The position numbers and the translations under genes are program-made. Shown here one piece after another: positions 46,454-55,470 of a DNA stretch of 64,000 bases. Below the pieces are notes generated by a model. It made no database searches and was not told the DNA's origin. It was given only the letters and a program-made list of their open reading frames with translations. Each line of letters starts with the position of its first letter. Position 1 is the stretch's first letter. Origin of the DNA: Burkholderia sp. BCC0506 (lineage in GTDB: Bacteria > Pseudomonadota > Gammaproteobacteria > Burkholderiales > Burkholderiaceae). The stretch lies in NCBI RefSeq assembly GCF_902833145.1, contig NZ_CADFEN010000008.1, positions 310,001 through 374,000 of the forward strand. The letters run 5' to 3'.

Positions 46454-47368
46454 TTACTGCGGGCCCATCTTCCTGATCAGCACGTCGAGCTCGGCCGCTT
46501 CTTCGTCGGTCAGATCGACGAGCGGCGCGCGCACCGGGCCCGCGTCGTGGCCGACGAGCTTCGCGCCCGCCTTCACGATGCTGACCGCGTAGCCTGCGCG
46601 GCGATTGCGGATCTTCAGGTACGGCAGGAAGAACTCGTCGATCAGGCGGCCGACCGTCGCGTGGTCGTCCTTCGCGATCGCTTCGTAGAATGCCATCGCC
46701 GTCTTCGGGATGAAGTTGAACACGGCCGACGAGTACACCGGCACGCCGAGCGCCTTGTACGCGGCCGCATAGACTTCGGCCGTCGGCAGGCCGCCGAGGT
46801 ACGCAAAGCGGTCGCCGAGGCGGCGGCGGATCGTCACCATGCTCTCGATTTCGCCGACACCGTCCTTGAAGCCGATCAGGTTGGGGCAACGGTCGGCGAG
46901 GCGCTCGAGCATGTCCGCATTCAGCTTCGAATTCGCGCGGTTGTACACCACGACGCCGATCTTCAGCGCGCGGCACACCTGCTCGACGTGCTCGGCGATC
47001 CCTTCCTGGCTCGCTTCGGTCAGGTAGTGCGGCATCAGCAGCACGCCGCTCGCGCCGAGGCGCTCGGCTTCCTGCGCATATTCGATCGCGACGCGCGTCG
47101 CGCCGCCCGCGCCGGCGAGGATCGGCACCTTGCCCTTGCAGGTTTCCGTCGCGACGCGGATCACGTCCGAATACTCGCGCTGCGTGAGCGAGAAGAATTC
47201 GCCGGTGCCGCCGGCCGCGAACAGCGCGCTCGCGCCATACGGCGCCAGCCATTCGAGACGTTCGGCATAGGTGGACGGACGGAAGCTGCCGTCGGCGTCG
47301 AAATCCGTCAGCGGAAACGACAGCAGGCCGTGGGAGATGATCTGTTTGAGTTCTTGCGGTGAAGTCAT
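46454..47368 (-). CDS. kdgD: 5-dehydro-4-deoxyglucarate dehydratase
   Basis: Converts 5-keto-4-deoxyglucarate to alpha-ketoglutaric semialdehyde with loss of water and CO2, linking GarD to the KGSA dehydrogenase. A 304-residue member of the DapA/NAL aldolase superfamily: [16 protein letters not shown] near the N-terminus, the Tyr in [11 protein letters not shown] and the Schiff-base Lys in LIGFKDGVG. It is divergent from garD, with a 229-bp control region between. Full length, no oddities. Confidence 0.93.
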   Translation of the reverse strand: MTSPQELKQIISHGLLSFPLTDFDADGSFRPSTYAERLEWLAPYGASALFAAGGTGEFFSLTQREYSDVIRVATETCKGKVPILAGAGGATRVAIEYAQEAERLGASGVLLMPHYLTEASQEGIAEHVEQVCRALKIGVVVYNRANSKLNADMLERLADRCPNLIGFKDGVGEIESMVTIRRRLGDRFAYLGGLPTAEVYAAAYKALGVPVYSSAVFNFIPKTAMAFYEAIAKDDHATVGRLIDEFFLPYLKIRNRRAGYAVSIVKAGAKLVGHDAGPVRAPLVDLTDEEAAELDVLIRKMGPQ

Positions 47369-47437
47369 GGTTGGGGTCGTCCGTCTAGCGCGAGTGCAGG
47401 TTCGTCGGGAACGGCATACGAGCCGAATTGGCGATGT

Positions 47438-47564
47438 CGTTGTATGTCATCGTACAACGCAAGAACGAGCGGCGCAAGCGGTTTGCTGGTGGGTCAAGGG
47501 TAGGGTCTTTCCGGATAAGGGTTTACGCAGCATCGTCGATTGAGGTTGAATGTCGTATGATGAC
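47438..47564. promoter_or_regulatory. Operator-like sites between kdgD and garD
   Basis: CGTTGTA (47438-47444) and TACAACG (47453-47459) form a 7-bp inverted repeat enclosing TGTCATCG. Nearer garD, TGTCGTATGATGAC (47551-47564) shares the TCGTATGA core with the site before the permease gene (43784-43794). Both suit a GntR-type repressor of the aldarate genes. Confidence 0.5.
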
Positions 47565-47597
47565 TAACGATATCGCAGACCGCTTCCAGGAATTCCG

Positions 47598-49151
47598 ATG
47601 ACAGCCTCCCCTCTCTACATCCGCGTGCATCCGGACGACAACGTCGCGATCGTCGTCAACGACGGCGGTTTGCCCGAAGGCGCGACGTTCGCCGACGGGC
47701 TGACGCTGCGCGAAGGCGTGCCGCAGGGGCACAAGGTCGCGCTCGTCGACCTCGCGGCCGGCGATCCGGTCATTCGCTACAACGTGGTGATCGGCTATGC
47801 ACTGACCGACCTGCGCCGCGGCAGCTGGGTCAACGAGCGCACGATGCGCATGCCCGAGCCGCCGGGCCTCGACGACCTGCCGCTCGCCACGCGCGCCGCG
47901 CCGCCGCTCGAGCCGCTCGAAGGCTACACGTTCGAGGGTTTCCGCAATGCGGACGGCTCGGTCGGCACGCGCAACATCCTCGCGATCACGACGACCGTGC
48001 AGTGCGTGTCGGGCGTCGTCGAGCATGCGGTGAAGCGGATCAAGGACGAACTGCTGCCGCGCTACCCGAACGTCGACGACGTGGTCGGGCTCGAACATAC
48101 GTACGGCTGCGGCGTCGCGATCGATGCGCCGGACGCCGACATCCCGATCCGCACGCTGCGCAACATCAGCCTGAATCCGAACTTCGGCGGCGAGGTGATG
48201 ACCGTGAGCCTCGGCTGCGAGAAGCTGCAGCCCGAGCGCCTGCTGCCGCCGGGCGCGATTCCGGTGGCCGCCGACGGCGCGACCGGCAACGGCGGCGTCG
48301 TCTGCCTGCAGGACGCCGCGCACGTCGGCTTCAACTCGATGATCGACTCGATCATGAAGATGGCCGAAGCGCATCTCGAGCGGCTCAACCGCCGCCGTCG
48401 CGAAACCTGCCCCGCGTCGGATCTCGTCGTCGGCGTGCAGTGCGGCGGCAGCGACGCATTCTCCGGGCTCACCGCGAACCCGGCGGTCGGCTTCGCGGCC
48501 GACCTGCTGGTGCGGGCCGGCGCGACGATCATGTTCTCGGAAGTGACCGAAGTGCGCGACGGCGTCGCGCAGCTTACGTCGCGCGCGGCGAACCAGGATG
48601 TCGCCCGCGAGATCATCCGCGAGATGGATTGGTACGACCGCTACCTGCAACGGGGCCGCGTCGACCGCAGCGCGAACACGACGCCGGGCAACAAGAAGGG
48701 CGGGCTGTCGAACATCGTCGAGAAGGCGATGGGGTCGATCGTGAAGTCGGGCAGCGCGCCGATCGCCGGCGTCGTGCGCCCCGGCGACCGTGCGCGGCAA
48801 AAGGGGCTGCTGTACGCGGCGACGCCCGCGAGCGATTTCATCTGCGGCACGCTGCAGCTCGCGGCGGGGATGAACCTGCACGTTTTCACGACGGGGCGCG
48901 GCACGCCGTACGGCCTCGCGCAGGTGCCGGTGATCAAGGTCGCGACGCGCAGCGATCTCGCGCGCCGCTGGCACGACCTGATGGATCTCGACGCGGGGCG
49001 GATCGCGACCGGCGCGGCGACGATCGAGGACACGGGCTGGGAGCTGTTCCGGCTGATGCTCGACGTCGCCAGCGGCAAGCGCCGCACGTGGGCCGAGCAA
49101 TGGAAGCTCGCGAATGCGCTGACGCTGTTCAATCCGGCGCCGGTGACCTGA
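47598..49151 (+). CDS. garD: Galactarate dehydratase
   Basis: Removes water from D-galactarate to give 5-keto-4-deoxyglucarate. A 517-residue protein of the UxaA/GarD family. An N-terminal SAF domain (residues 1-90, [20 protein letters not shown]) is followed by the large metal domain with [40 protein letters not shown] and [21 protein letters not shown] (in parts). The canonical start has a ribosome site CAGGAATTCCG. Together with kdgD, the KGSADH gene and the permease it makes a full galactarate-to-2-oxoglutarate route. Confidence 0.94.
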   Translation: MTASPLYIRVHPDDNVAIVVNDGGLPEGATFADGLTLREGVPQGHKVALVDLAAGDPVIRYNVVIGYALTDLRRGSWVNERTMRMPEPPGLDDLPLATRAAPPLEPLEGYTFEGFRNADGSVGTRNILAITTTVQCVSGVVEHAVKRIKDELLPRYPNVDDVVGLEHTYGCGVAIDAPDADIPIRTLRNISLNPNFGGEVMTVSLGCEKLQPERLLPPGAIPVAADGATGNGGVVCLQDAAHVGFNSMIDSIMKMAEAHLERLNRRRRETCPASDLVVGVQCGGSDAFSGLTANPAVGFAADLLVRAGATIMFSEVTEVRDGVAQLTSRAANQDVAREIIREMDWYDRYLQRGRVDRSANTTPGNKKGGLSNIVEKAMGSIVKSGSAPIAGVVRPGDRARQKGLLYAATPASDFICGTLQLAAGMNLHVFTTGRGTPYGLAQVPVIKVATRSDLARRWHDLMDLDAGRIATGAATIEDTGWELFRLMLDVASGKRRTWAEQWKLANALTLFNPAPVT

Positions 49152-49179
49152 CGCGTGCGGTGGTGGCGGCAAGACGATG

Positions 49180-49203
49180 CGGGCGCCTTCGGGCGCCCGT
49201 TTT
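49180..49203 (+). terminator. Intrinsic terminator after garD
   Basis: An 8-bp stem CGGGCGCC / GGCGCCCG (49180-49187 with 49192-49199) with a stable TTCG tetraloop, followed by TTTT. Confidence 0.85.
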
Positions 49204-49230
49204 CGCGGGAGCGGCGCGGGCGCGATTTCC

Positions 49231-49245
49231 TTACCTCGTACGTAA
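49231..49245. promoter_or_regulatory. Operator TTACCT-CGT-ACGTAA upstream of the SnoaL-like gene
   Basis: The same 6-3-6 dyad as at 41867-41881, with one position changed in the right half. It lies 90 bp before the SnoaL-like gene. Likely target of the XRE/MmyB-type regulator encoded at 40982-41830. Confidence 0.65.
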
Positions 49246-49335
49246 TCGACCGCCCGCGCGCGCCCGGCGACGATAGCGGCACGCGGACACGAAACGTTCG
49301 CGACATCGTCCGTCACCGACTCAAGGAGCCTTGCC

Positions 49336-49728
49336 ATGAACACCGCTCAATCCGCATCGTCCGTTCACGCCAACCTGATCGACCGCTACTTCGACGCGTG
49401 GAACGAACCCGACGCCGCACGCCGCCGCGCGCTGATCGACGCGACGTACGCGAGCGACGCGGCCTATCGCGATCCGCTGATGGCCGGCGACGGCCATGCG
49501 GGCATCGACACGATGATCGCCGCCGTGCAGCAACGCTTCCCCGCGTACCGCTTCCGCCGCACGACCGACGTCGATGCGTTCGGCCAGCATCTGCGATTCT
49601 CGTGGTCGCTCGTGTCGCCCGACGGCGCCGCGATCGTGAAGGGTTCGGACTTCGGCACCGTCGACGCGTCGGGCCGCCTCGCGTCGGTCACGGGTTTCAT
49701 CGACGAAATGCCGGCCGCGGCGTCGTGA
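49336..49728 (+). CDS. SnoaL/NTF2-like protein
   Basis: A 130-residue cone-shaped NTF2-fold protein (LIDRYFDAWNEPDAARRRALIDATYASDAAYRDPLMAGDGHAGI, in parts). Members are small isomerases, cyclases or hydrolases acting on polar ring compounds; the activity here is unknown. The ribosome site AAGGAG precedes the ATG. Genes of this type often sit beside MmyB-like XRE regulators. Here that regulator is 7.5 kb away but shares the operator sequence. Confidence 0.8.
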   Translation: MNTAQSASSVHANLIDRYFDAWNEPDAARRRALIDATYASDAAYRDPLMAGDGHAGIDTMIAAVQQRFPAYRFRRTTDVDAFGQHLRFSWSLVSPDGAAIVKGSDFGTVDASGRLASVTGFIDEMPAAAS

Positions 49729-49807
49729 CCCGAACGGCACATGCGCAACGGTCGCCGGGATCGGGTAACGTTATGCGATTCGTTCCCCACCCCGGAGACC
49801 AACCGAC

Positions 49808-50263
49808 ATGCTGAAGAATCTCGACCCGCTGCTGCACGCCGACATCCTGCACACGCTGCGCGCGATGGGCCACGGTGACGAAATCGCGATCTGCGACGCG
49901 AATTTCCCGGCGGAATCCGTCGCGGAGCACACGGTGGTCGGCCGCGCGCTGCGCATCGACGGCGCCGATTCGGCGCGCGTCGTGCGCGCGGTGCTGTCCG
50001 TGCTGCCGCTCGATACGTTCGTCGACACGCCCGCGTGGCGGATGGAAGTCGTCGGCGACGCGGCCGCGGTGCCGCCCGTGCAGCGCGAAGTGCAGGCCGA
50101 GATCGACCGCGCGGAAGGGCGCACGGTGCCGCTCACCGGCGTCGAACGTTTCGCGTTCTACGAGCGCGCGCAGCAGGCGTATGCGGTGATCGTCACCGGC
50201 GAGACGCGCGGCTACGGCTGCTTCATCTTCAAGAAAGGCGTGCTGTTGAGCGACGCGGGCTAA
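49808..50263 (+). CDS. RbsD/FucU-family sugar mutarotase
   Basis: A 151-residue protein of the RbsD/FucU family, which interconverts anomers of ribose or fucose. It begins MLKNLDPLLHADILHTLRAMGHGDEIAICDANFP, with the catalytic His in LLHADIL and conserved Asp in CDANFP. The C-terminal FYERAQQAYAVIVTGETRGYGCFIFKKG is closer to FucU, so fucose is the likelier sugar. No fucose catabolic genes are in view. Confidence 0.83.
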   Translation: MLKNLDPLLHADILHTLRAMGHGDEIAICDANFPAESVAEHTVVGRALRIDGADSARVVRAVLSVLPLDTFVDTPAWRMEVVGDAAAVPPVQREVQAEIDRAEGRTVPLTGVERFAFYERAQQAYAVIVTGETRGYGCFIFKKGVLLSDAG

Positions 50264-50455
50264 ACGCGTTTTTCGGCGCGCCGGGCCGCCGGCGCGGCCG
50301 CCGCGGTGTAAAGATTTGCTACAACCTTTTTCTTGGACACCGCGAAAAGACCCTCTATGCTGGCCCATTTGCCGCGCGCCCTCCGGGGCCGCGCGGCCCC
50401 GAACCGCACGGGCGCGCCCGGCGCGGGCGGCCGAATTGCATACGAGGAGAAAGGC

Positions 50456-50893
50456 ATGACGCGTACCGTCGATTCCGGCGTCATTTTTTTCGCACGCCTG
50501 GCGCTGGCGGCGTTGTTCTTGTGGGGCGGCATCATGAAGCTGCTCGGCTACAGCGACTTCGTCGCGTATCTGCACGGGATGAACGTGCCCTATCAGCAGG
50601 TCGTCGCGCCGATCGTCGTCGCGATCGAGGGGCTCGGCGGCCTGCTGCTGATCGTCGGCTACAAGGTACGGCCGCTCGCGTTGCTGATGGCGGTCTACAC
50701 GATCGCGACCGCGATGGTCGGGCACAATTTCTGGGACGCGACGAATGCCGCCGTCCAGCACGACATGGTGATTCACTTCTGGAAGAACGTCGCGATCGCC
50801 GGCGGTTTCCTGCTGCTGTTCGTCACCGGTGCCGGCGGCGCGAGCATCGACGCGCTGCGCCGGCCGAGCTCGTCGTACGGCGTGCTGCGTTGA
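50456..50893 (+). CDS. DoxX-family membrane protein
   Basis: A 145-residue protein with four hydrophobic segments and the DoxX start pattern FFARLALAALFLWGGIMKLLGYSDF. It contains IEGLGGLLLIVGYKVRPLAL and MVIHFWKNVAIAGGFLLLF. DoxX-type proteins are linked to quinone-dependent oxidation and oxidative-stress protection; the precise job is unknown. AGGAGAAAGGC precedes the ATG at 50456. It stands alone and ends in a long dyad shared with the convergent MHS gene. Confidence 0.82.
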   Translation: MTRTVDSGVIFFARLALAALFLWGGIMKLLGYSDFVAYLHGMNVPYQQVVAPIVVAIEGLGGLLLIVGYKVRPLALLMAVYTIATAMVGHNFWDATNAAVQHDMVIHFWKNVAIAGGFLLLFVTGAGGASIDALRRPSSSYGVLR

Positions 50894-50932
50894 ACTGAGC
50901 GAACGCCGCGCCACGGCGCCGAGCCAAAACGA

Positions 50933-50969
50933 AAGGGCCGGATCCCGCACGCCGCGGGATCCGGCCCTT
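50933..50969. terminator. 16-bp stem-loop between convergent genes
   Basis: Arms 50933-50948 and 50954-50969 pair perfectly with a 5-nt loop. There are A bases before and CTTCG after, so T-runs are short. Probable bidirectional terminator. Confidence 0.75.
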
Positions 50970-50995
50970 CGTTCATGAAGCGGGCGGGTTGGCGC

Positions 50996-52315
50996 TCAGT
51001 GTGCGCTCTTCACGTCCTTCACATCCTTCGCATCCTTCGCGAACTGCACGGCGATCGCGCCGAGTACGCAGATCGCCGCGACGTAGACGACCGGCGCGAG
51101 CGGATTCGACTTCATCATCAGCGACACGATCACCGGCGTGAGGCCGCCGAAGATCGCATACGCGACGTTGTACGAGAACGAGATGCCCGAGAAGCGCACG
51201 ACCGCCGGGAAGCTCTTGACCATCACGAACGGCACCGCGCCGATCGTGCCGACCATGAAGCCCGCGATCCCGTAGTAGAGCGGCAGCGTCGACGCATCGG
51301 CCGCGACCTGCGCGAACAGCAGGTAGTAGCACGCGGCCAGCCCGATGCCGCCGATGCCGAGCACGCGCTTCGCGCCGATCCAGCCCGCGAGCGAGCCGGC
51401 GGTGATGCAGCCGGCCGTCAGGCACAGCGTCGCGATGCTGTTCGCGAACAGCGTCGTCGCGGGCGTCAGGTGGAACTGCTTCTGCAGCAGCGCGGGCGTC
51501 ATCAGGATCACGACGACGATCGCGGCCGACAGCATCCACGTGAGCAGCATCGACACGATCACCGCGCGGCCGTGGTCGCGCAGCACCGCCTTCAGCGGAA
51601 TCTCGGCCGCGAGCGCCTTCTTCGCCTTCATCTCGGCGAACACCGGCGTTTCGTGCAGCCAGCGGCGCAGGTACACGGAGAACAGCCCGAACACGCCGCC
51701 GAGCAGGAACGGGATGCGCCACGCGAACGCGCCGACTTCGGCCGCGGAGTAGCGGCTGTTGATGCCGGCCGCGACGAGCGAGCCGAGCAGGATGCCGGCC
51801 GTGAGGCCCGCGGTCAGCGTGCCGCAGGCATAGCCGATATGGCGCGACGGCACGTGCTCGGACACGAACACCCATGCGCCCGGCACTTCGCCGCCGACCG
51901 CCGCGCCCTGCAGCACGCGGAACAGCAGCAGCAACACCGGTGCGAGGATGCCGATCGTGTCGTAGGTCGGCAGCAGGCCCATCAGCAGCGTCGGCACCGA
52001 CATCATCAGCACGCTCAGCGTGAACATCCGCTTGCGGCCGAACAGGTCGCCGAAGTGCGCCATGATCACGCCGCCGAGCGGGCGCGCGAGATAGCCGGCC
52101 GCGAAGATGCCGAACGTCTGCAACTGGCGCAGCCAGTCGGGAATGTCGTGCGGGAAGAACAGCTGCCCAATCGCCGGCGCGAAGAACACGAAGATGATGA
52201 AGTCGTAGAACTCGAGGGCGCCGCCGAGTGCGGCAAGGCCAAGGGTCTTGTAGTCGCTGCGCGTGAGCGCGCGTTCGGCGGCGCGAGGCACGCCGCTCAA
52301 TTCGGAAGCTTGCAT
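50996..52315 (-). CDS. MHS-family (MFS) metabolite:proton symporter
   Basis: A 439-residue major facilitator of the metabolite:H+ symporter family, the group of citrate, alpha-ketoglutarate and shikimate carriers. It shows GGALEFYDFIIFVFFAPAIGQLFFP in helix 1, GYLARPLGGVIMAHFGDLFGRKRMF in loop 2-3 and RVLQGAAVGGEVPGAWVFVSEH. MQASELSGVP is taken as the start because it precedes helix 1 at the family's usual distance. The C-terminus carries tandem KDA/KDV/KDV repeats. Substrate unknown. Confidence 0.83.
   Translation of the reverse strand: MQASELSGVPRAAERALTRSDYKTLGLAALGGALEFYDFIIFVFFAPAIGQLFFPHDIPDWLRQLQTFGIFAAGYLARPLGGVIMAHFGDLFGRKRMFTLSVLMMSVPTLLMGLLPTYDTIGILAPVLLLLFRVLQGAAVGGEVPGAWVFVSEHVPSRHIGYACGTLTAGLTAGILLGSLVAAGINSRYSAAEVGAFAWRIPFLLGGVFGLFSVYLRRWLHETPVFAEMKAKKALAAEIPLKAVLRDHGRAVIVSMLLTWMLSAAIVVVILMTPALLQKQFHLTPATTLFANSIATLCLTAGCITAGSLAGWIGAKRVLGIGGIGLAACYYLLFAQVAADASTLPLYYGIAGFMVGTIGAVPFVMVKSFPAVVRFSGISFSYNVAYAIFGGLTPVIVSLMMKSNPLAPVVYVAAICVLGAIAVQFAKDAKDVKDVKSAH
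51009..51038 (-). repeat. 9-bp tandem repeat coding KD(A/V) units
   Basis: Three 9-bp units and part of a fourth (TTCACGTCC, TTCACATCC, TTCGCATCC, TTCGC) at the 3' end of the MHS transporter gene. They encode K-D-A, K-D-V, K-D-V in the cytoplasmic tail. Copy number probably varies between strains. Confidence 0.75.
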
Positions 52316-52628
52316 GGTCAGGACGATCGGTTTTCGAATGTAGTTGTCGGTGCTGCGTCTCCAGGGCCCGCTTTTCGGCATGGACTGACAAGGCGCGGCT
52401 TGCGTCGTCGAAGCGTGCCGCGTACCGGGTGGGGCACGAAACACGCGCCGCCGCACCGGGATGGGGCATGGCGGAGACGAAGCGTCAAGGCGGGTGGGGG
52501 GATTCTACAGGAGCGCGAAATGCCTGCGCGCGGGCGCGCCGGAAACGGCCTCGGACCATGCAGCCGAAGCGCGCGGCGCGGGCGGCCGGTGAGCCGCTGG
52601 CGCGCCGCGCGGGGCAGGCGTGCGTGTA
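52316..52628. other. Intergenic stretch, 313 bp, no gene seen
   Basis: Lies between two minus-strand genes. It should hold the promoter of the MHS transporter gene near its right-hand start at 52315. I see GC-rich sequence with no convincing promoter, dyad or ribosome-site-backed ORF. Confidence 0.5.
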
Positions 52629-53765
52629 TCAGTTCCCGGCGATCGTATCGACCGGCTTGAACGCACCGCGCTCGACCTTGTAGATCGTCACCGGCGCATC
52701 CTTCAGGTCGCCCTTCGCGTCGTACGCGATGCTCGGCGCCGAGACGCCCTTGATCGACACCTTGCCGAGATACGGCGTGTACACCTTCGGATCGGTCGAG
52801 TTCGCTTCCTTCATCGCGGTGAGCAGCGCGATCGTGCCGTCGTACGAGTACGGCGAGTACGTGATCACGTCTTCGTTGAAGCGCGCCTTGTAGCGTGCCG
52901 CGTAGCCGGCGAAGCCCGGCATCTTTTCCTTCGGCAGCCCGCCCATGTAGACGATCGCGCCCTCGGCCGCGTCGCCGCCGACCTTCAGGAACGTCGGCGA
53001 GCGCGACATCTCGCCCGTCACGAAGGCCGACTTCATGCCGAGCTGGCGCATCTTGCGGATCATCGGCGACGATTGCGCATCGCCGCCGCCGTAGAAGACC
53101 GCGTCCGGATTCACGCCCTTCAGGTTGGTCAGGATCGCCGAGAAATCGAGCGCCTTGTCGTTCGTGAAGTCGCGCTTGACGATCGTGCCGCCGGCCGCTT
53201 CCACGGCCTTCGCGAATTCGTCGGCGATGCCCTGGCCGTAGGCCGTGCGATCGTCGATGATCGCGATGCGCTTGAAGTGCAGCGTCTTCACCGCGTACGT
53301 GCCGACGATGCGGCCCGCCTGCGCGTCGCTCGTCAGCAGCCGGTAGGTCGTCTTGTAGCCGCGCGCCGTGTATTGCGGCGACGTCGCCATCGAGATCTGC
53401 GGCAGCCCCGCGCGATCGTACAGGTCGGACGCGGGAATGCTGGTACCGGAGTTGAAGTGGCCGACGATTCCGCGGACGTTGTCGTCGATCAGCCGCTGCG
53501 CGACGGTCGTGCCGGTGCGCGGGTCGGCCTGGTCGTCCTGCGAGTCGAGCTGGAACGTGACGGGCTTGCCGCCGATCGTCGGATGCGTCGCGTTGAAATC
53601 GGCGATCGCGAGCTGCACGCCCTTCTGCATGTCCGTGCCGTAATTCGACTGCGGGCCGGTCAGCGGCGCGGCGAAACCGATCTTGACGACGTCGGCGGCG
53701 ATGGCGTGCGCGCCCGACAGTGCGCAGGCAGCGGCCAGCGCGACGTGCGATACCTTCAGCTTCAC
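52629..53765 (-). CDS. LivK-type ABC transporter substrate-binding protein
   Basis: A periplasmic type-I binding protein of 378 residues, like those for branched-chain amino acids or aromatic acids. The signal peptide (KVSHVALAAACALSGAHAIA) is followed by VKIGFAAPLTGPQSNYGTDMQKG, GHFNSGTSIPASDLY and AIIDDRTAYGQGIADEF. The start is decided by AAGGGGA, which favours the GTG at 53763-53765 (product MKLKVSH); another GTG six bases upstream is possible. No Liv permease or ATPase gene is adjacent, so it is an orphan. It is divergent from a PAS-AraC regulator. Confidence 0.87.
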   Translation of the reverse strand: MKLKVSHVALAAACALSGAHAIAADVVKIGFAAPLTGPQSNYGTDMQKGVQLAIADFNATHPTIGGKPVTFQLDSQDDQADPRTGTTVAQRLIDDNVRGIVGHFNSGTSIPASDLYDRAGLPQISMATSPQYTARGYKTTYRLLTSDAQAGRIVGTYAVKTLHFKRIAIIDDRTAYGQGIADEFAKAVEAAGGTIVKRDFTNDKALDFSAILTNLKGVNPDAVFYGGGDAQSSPMIRKMRQLGMKSAFVTGEMSRSPTFLKVGGDAAEGAIVYMGGLPKEKMPGFAGYAARYKARFNEDVITYSPYSYDGTIALLTAMKEANSTDPKVYTPYLGKVSIKGVSAPSIAYDAKGDLKDAPVTIYKVERGAFKPVDTIAGN

Positions 53766-54333
53766 TTTCACTTCCCCTTGATGGCGTGGTTGGGCCGCCG
53801 CCGGCATGCGGGCCGGCGCCGGTAAACCGGGCGAGACGGTTCGATCGGCACGCCGCCCGCCGTGCGCGCTGTGCCGTAATCGGCGTGCGCGACGGCGGAT
53901 GAAGCGGGCCGTGCATGCCGATTGCGGCAGCGCCGGGAGGTCGTCTCGTGACCGTGAAACGAAGTCTAGGTAGCGAAAATGCGTGCGTCTTGCGCGTTCG
54001 ATGCGTGGCCGGCGACGATATCGGCATATCGTCGATTACCCTGATATATGCCGAAATCGTCATGACGCATGCGCAAACCCGCCAAGACGCGAGGCGCGGG
54101 CATTTTTAGGATGACGGCTTCGGGTGCGTGGCGCCGGTGTGTCGATGCACCGCGCCGGCCGCGCACGTGCTGCGTAGTGGTTGCGTGCGCAACCTGTTCC
54201 GCTGACCGGTGTAACGGGCCGGCGCGCACGATGTCACCGGCCGCCCGCTTGCGTGCCCCGCGTCCGGCGCGACGCGATCGAAGGGGCGCTTCTATAATCG
54301 ACGCCATCTGCCACTCGCTTCGCGGTTGCCGGG
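53766..54333. other. Long intergenic region between LivK-type and AraC-type genes
   Basis: 568 bp with no credible gene. The middle, from about 53955 to 54110, is clearly richer in A and T than its surroundings and holds interlocking palindromes (separate entry). It is large for this genome and probably contains both divergent promoters and several operators. Confidence 0.6.
54013..54054. promoter_or_regulatory. Interlocking palindromes upstream of the PAS-AraC regulator
   Basis: CGACGATAT / ATATCGTCG (54013-54021 and 54026-54034) form a perfect 9-bp inverted repeat with spacer CGGC. TCGGCATAT (54021-54029) also pairs perfectly with ATATGCCGA (54046-54054). The two dyads share bases, so they cannot form at once as hairpins. 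A third copy of the core, CGAAATCGTC, begins at 54052. Confidence 0.55.
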
Positions 54334-55128
54334 ATGACGACCTTGCTTGCCGTACCGCCCATGAGCCTGTCCGACACGTTGCGCTACCAGCCCGACAACG
54401 CCGATTTCGGCGCGATGCTCGCGCATTTCCGCCTGCTCGAACCGGTGCTCGATGCGCTGCCGGACGTCGCGTTCTTCGTGAAGGACGCGAGCGGCCGCTA
54501 CGCGATCGTCAATCGCACGCTGGCGATGCGCTGCGGCTACAAGGACAAGCGCGACCTGCTCGGCAAGACGGCCGACGAGGTGTTTCCGCGCCGCTTCGGC
54601 CGCAGCTATTTCGAACAGGACATGGCGACGATCAACGCGGGCCAGCAATTGATGGACCAGCTCGAGCTGCACCTGTACCCGGGCCGTCAGCCGGGCTGGT
54701 GCCTGACCTGCAAGGAGCCGCTGCGCGACGCCGCGGGCCGGGTGGTCGGCCTCGCGGGCATTTCGCGCGACCTGAAGGCGCACGAGGGTTCGCACCCGGC
54801 GTACAGCCGGCTCGCCGACGTGGTCCAGCACATCCAGGATCACTACGTGCAGCCGCTGAACCTGAAGCAGCTCGCGCAGATGGCCGGGATGTCGGTCGCG
54901 CAGCTCGAACGCTACTTCCACAAGGTGTTCCACCTGACACCGCGCCAGGTGCTGCTGAAGACGCGGCTCGACGCGGCCACCGCGCTGCTCGTCACGCACG
55001 ACAAGGTGACCGACGTCGCCGCGCTGTGCGGCTACACGGATCACAGCGCGTTCACGCGCCAGTTCAAGGCGACGGTCGGCGTGACGCCGACGGAATACCG
55101 GCTGATGCTGCAGGAGCGGGCGGGGTGA
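54334..55128 (+). CDS. AraC-family regulator with N-terminal PAS domain
   Basis: A 264-residue protein. A PAS fold (about residues 35-145: VLDALPDVAFFVKDASGRYAIVNRTLAMRCGY) is followed by an AraC helix-turn-helix pair (about 160-260: LKQLAQMAGMSVAQLERYFHKVF and DVAALCGYTDHSAFTRQFKATVG, in parts). An ATG at 54361 is an alternative start. It is divergent from the LivK-type gene. The PAS domain should sense a small ligand, cofactor or redox state; which one is not evident. It likely controls the divergent gene. Confidence 0.86.
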   Translation: MTTLLAVPPMSLSDTLRYQPDNADFGAMLAHFRLLEPVLDALPDVAFFVKDASGRYAIVNRTLAMRCGYKDKRDLLGKTADEVFPRRFGRSYFEQDMATINAGQQLMDQLELHLYPGRQPGWCLTCKEPLRDAAGRVVGLAGISRDLKAHEGSHPAYSRLADVVQHIQDHYVQPLNLKQLAQMAGMSVAQLERYFHKVFHLTPRQVLLKTRLDAATALLVTHDKVTDVAALCGYTDHSAFTRQFKATVGVTPTEYRLMLQERAG

Positions 55129-55206
55129 CGCGACTCGCCGGCGTGGCCGGCGCGACGCAGGAAGCGGGGTAAGGCGGGGAAGCGGGAGAAAGGGGAAGGC
55201 GGCGGC

Positions 55207-55470
55207 TCAGCGGTAGCCGAGCCCTTTCAGGACGGCGGTGCCGTCTTCGGTCAGCCGGAAGCTCGGGGCCGTATCGGGGTCGAGCTTGACCATTTCGACG
55301 AGGCCGGCTTCCTGCAGCGCGGGCAATTCGGGTTTGGCATTCGCGCCGATCGGGGCATGCAGCAGCACGAGCAGCGTCGCGATTTCATGATGACTGAGCA
55401 GGCGGCGCAGCATCGTCTTCTTTGCAGGGGGCGCGGCCGGGCGGCCCGCGGGTGCTTCTACGGCGCTCAT
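55207..55470 (-). CDS. Small hypothetical protein, winged-helix-like
   Basis: An 87-residue protein after a strong AAGGAGG ribosome site. An N-terminal Ala/Pro-rich tail (about 20 residues) is followed by a compact domain: LLSHHEIATLLVLLHAP, PELPALQEAGLVEMV and FRLTEDGTAVLKGLGY. The helix-then-LTEDG pattern resembles the wing of MarR-type DNA-binding domains, but half of a normal domain is missing. It could be a small regulator or an adaptor. I assign no function. Confidence 0.72.
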   Translation of the reverse strand: MSAVEAPAGRPAAPPAKKTMLRRLLSHHEIATLLVLLHAPIGANAKPELPALQEAGLVEMVKLDPDTAPSFRLTEDGTAVLKGLGYR

